A stretch of DNA of 5,309 bases from Candidatus Bathyarchaeota archaeon. Its GTDB lineage: Archaea; Thermoproteota; Bathyarchaeia; Bathyarchaeales; SOJC01. Where the stretch lies: positions 1 through 5,309 of the forward strand of contig JAUWDF010000071.1 of assembly GCA_030608925.1 (NCBI GenBank), given 5' to 3'. The notes beneath the pieces are model-generated. The model was not told the origin of the DNA. It searched no databases and was given only the letters and a program-made list of their open reading frames with translations. Position numbers and translations under genes: made by a program. Every line of letters starts with the position of its first letter. Position 1 is the stretch's first letter. Shown here piece by piece: positions 4,838 to 5,309 of this stretch.

Positions 4838-5028
4838 CTTCGTTTAATCCATACTTATACGTAGTTGGTGCATCCTCGTTGAGAATTATGATGTATCTGA
4901 AACTGACCTTAGTTGCCGTCCGCGTAACTCTGAGATATCATCGAGTCAATCAAATACCTTTTCATCATCCGGCATTAGATAGAAATACAAAATAACAAAT
5001 AAGTGTTAATGCTCCGTAAGTGAAAATC
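4838..5028 (+). other. long leader or small-RNA region upstream of SRP19
   Basis: The stretch follows the strong plus-strand promoter and contains no recognised gene. It holds a 6-bp hairpin (4911-4916 with 4924-4929, loop CGTCCGC) and a surrounding 7-bp pairing (ATGATGT 4888-4894 with ATATCAT 4935-4941, one G-U pair). A 35-codon open frame starts at ATG 4888 and ends at 4995, with a hydrophobic opening (MMYLKLTLVAV) but no ribosome-binding site. A possible box C/D RNA lies on the opposite strand (separate entry). Confidence 0.3.
4915..4973 (-). ncRNA. possible box C/D-like guide RNA (speculative)
   Basis: On the minus strand a perfect box C (ATGATGA, 4962-4968) is followed by 12 nt, TTGA as box D' (4946-4949), 4 nt, ATGATAT as box C' (4935-4941), 12 nt, and CGGA as box D (4919-4922). 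GCCG (4970-4973) and CGGC (4915-4918) can close a terminal stem. The 12-4-12 spacing and the 59-nt size are those of archaeal dual-guide sRNAs. Both D boxes depart from CTGA by one base, which is a serious weakness. A TATA-like CTTATTTG at 4996-5003 sits at the right distance upstream. Confidence 0.2.
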
Positions 5029-5309
5029 ATGAGAAAACCTAAGAAAACAATGGTTTGGCCAGTGTACTTGAACTCCTTGAAAACCAGGAGAGAAGGCAGG
5101 AAGATCCCAGGAAATGTTGCGATCTCGAATCCTACATTGGCAGAGCTTCAAAGAGCTGCGGAACAATTAGGATTAAAACCTGAAGCTGATACAAATAAAG
5201 CTCACCCCTCGACTCCTTGGAAAAAGACTGGACGTTTACTGATCGAGAAAACTAAGTCTAAAAATCTTAATTTAATTAACATTGCTACGAAAACAGCGAG
5301 TATGCGTCA
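5029..5309 (+). CDS. signal recognition particle protein SRP19 (open at window edge)
   Basis: SRP19 binds the tips of helices 6 and 8 of the 7S RNA and prepares it for SRP54, in the pathway that targets nascent membrane and secreted proteins. Ninety-three codons are visible with no stop. The N-terminal signature VWPVYLNSLKTRREGRKIP (9-27) contains the WPxY and GR blocks. Next come NPTLAELQRAAEQLGLKP (34-51) and the second conserved block WKKTGRLLIE (64-73). Archaeal SRP19 is usually about 90-105 residues, so only a few residues should be missing. ATG at 5029 is the start; the nearby GTGA (5020-5023) is a weak Shine-Dalgarno match. It is divergent from gar1-tfb, with which it is often grouped in archaea. 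No good TATA box lies close upstream, so the promoter at 4808-4817 may serve it. Confidence 0.93.
   Translation, partial: MRKPKKTMVWPVYLNSLKTRREGRKIPGNVAISNPTLAELQRAAEQLGLKPEADTNKAHPSTPWKKTGRLLIEKTKSKNLNLINIATKTASMR

Noticed and set aside
4888..4995. 35-codon plus-strand frame upstream of SRP19, in the same frame as SRP19
   Set aside because: Not called as a gene because it has no ribosome-binding site and an unconvincing composition, and stops at 4993-4995 and 5017-5019 separate it from SRP19. It is mentioned only as part of the unexplained leader.
4975..5166. 63-codon minus-strand open frame across the SRP19 start
   Set aside because: It is antisense to the conserved SRP19 N-terminus and has no supporting signals.

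Overview
The window comes from an archaeon. It carries a transcription factor B (TFB) gene, an archaeal Gar1, the start of SRP19, a PAC2-family proteasome-assembly chaperone of the PbaB type and an initiator tRNA-Met. It also has TATA boxes at the archaeal spacing and repeated use of GTG, TTG and possibly CTG starts. The TFB looks most like those of the TACK lineages, and a Bathyarchaeia-like or Thaumarchaeota-related organism is my guess. That placement rests on resemblance only, without a tree. Base composition is moderate and even. No mobile element, CRISPR array, rRNA or attachment site was seen.

Layout. (1) 1-130, minus: the first 43 codons of a GNAT acetyltransferase, cut by the window edge. 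(2) 131-438: a gene-poor spacer with small hairpins. (3) 439-517, minus: initiator tRNA-Met with encoded CCA and its own TATA box, divergent from (4). (4) 620-1527, plus: a PbaB-like chaperone, then a 66-residue two-helix membrane protein. (5) 1562-2179, minus: a cysteine-rich DUF116 protein, with a perfect inverted repeat between its TATA box and the predicted transcription start, where an archaeal repressor would bind. (6) 2418-2837, minus: an unrecognised zinc-ribbon plus coiled-coil protein. (7) 3047-3355, plus: a FUN14-family membrane protein divergent from it. (8) 3524-4733, minus: gar1 followed by tfb with overlapping ends, hence one translationally coupled unit. (9) 4734-5028: a divergent spacer with strong-looking promoters on both strands and a long stretch before SRP19. 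(10) 5029 to the end, plus: SRP19, open at the window edge.

How it fits together. SRP19, gar1 and tfb form an information-processing cluster: signal-recognition particle, pseudouridylation and rRNA maturation, and transcription initiation. Here SRP19 is split off divergently from the gar1-tfb pair. The rest is a patchwork of short housekeeping units on alternating strands. The least explained parts are the DUF116 operator-like repeat, the apparent CTG start of gar1, the roughly 190-nt transcribed-looking stretch before SRP19 (which may hide a small RNA), and the zinc-ribbon/coiled-coil protein. I found no clear new multi-gene system.
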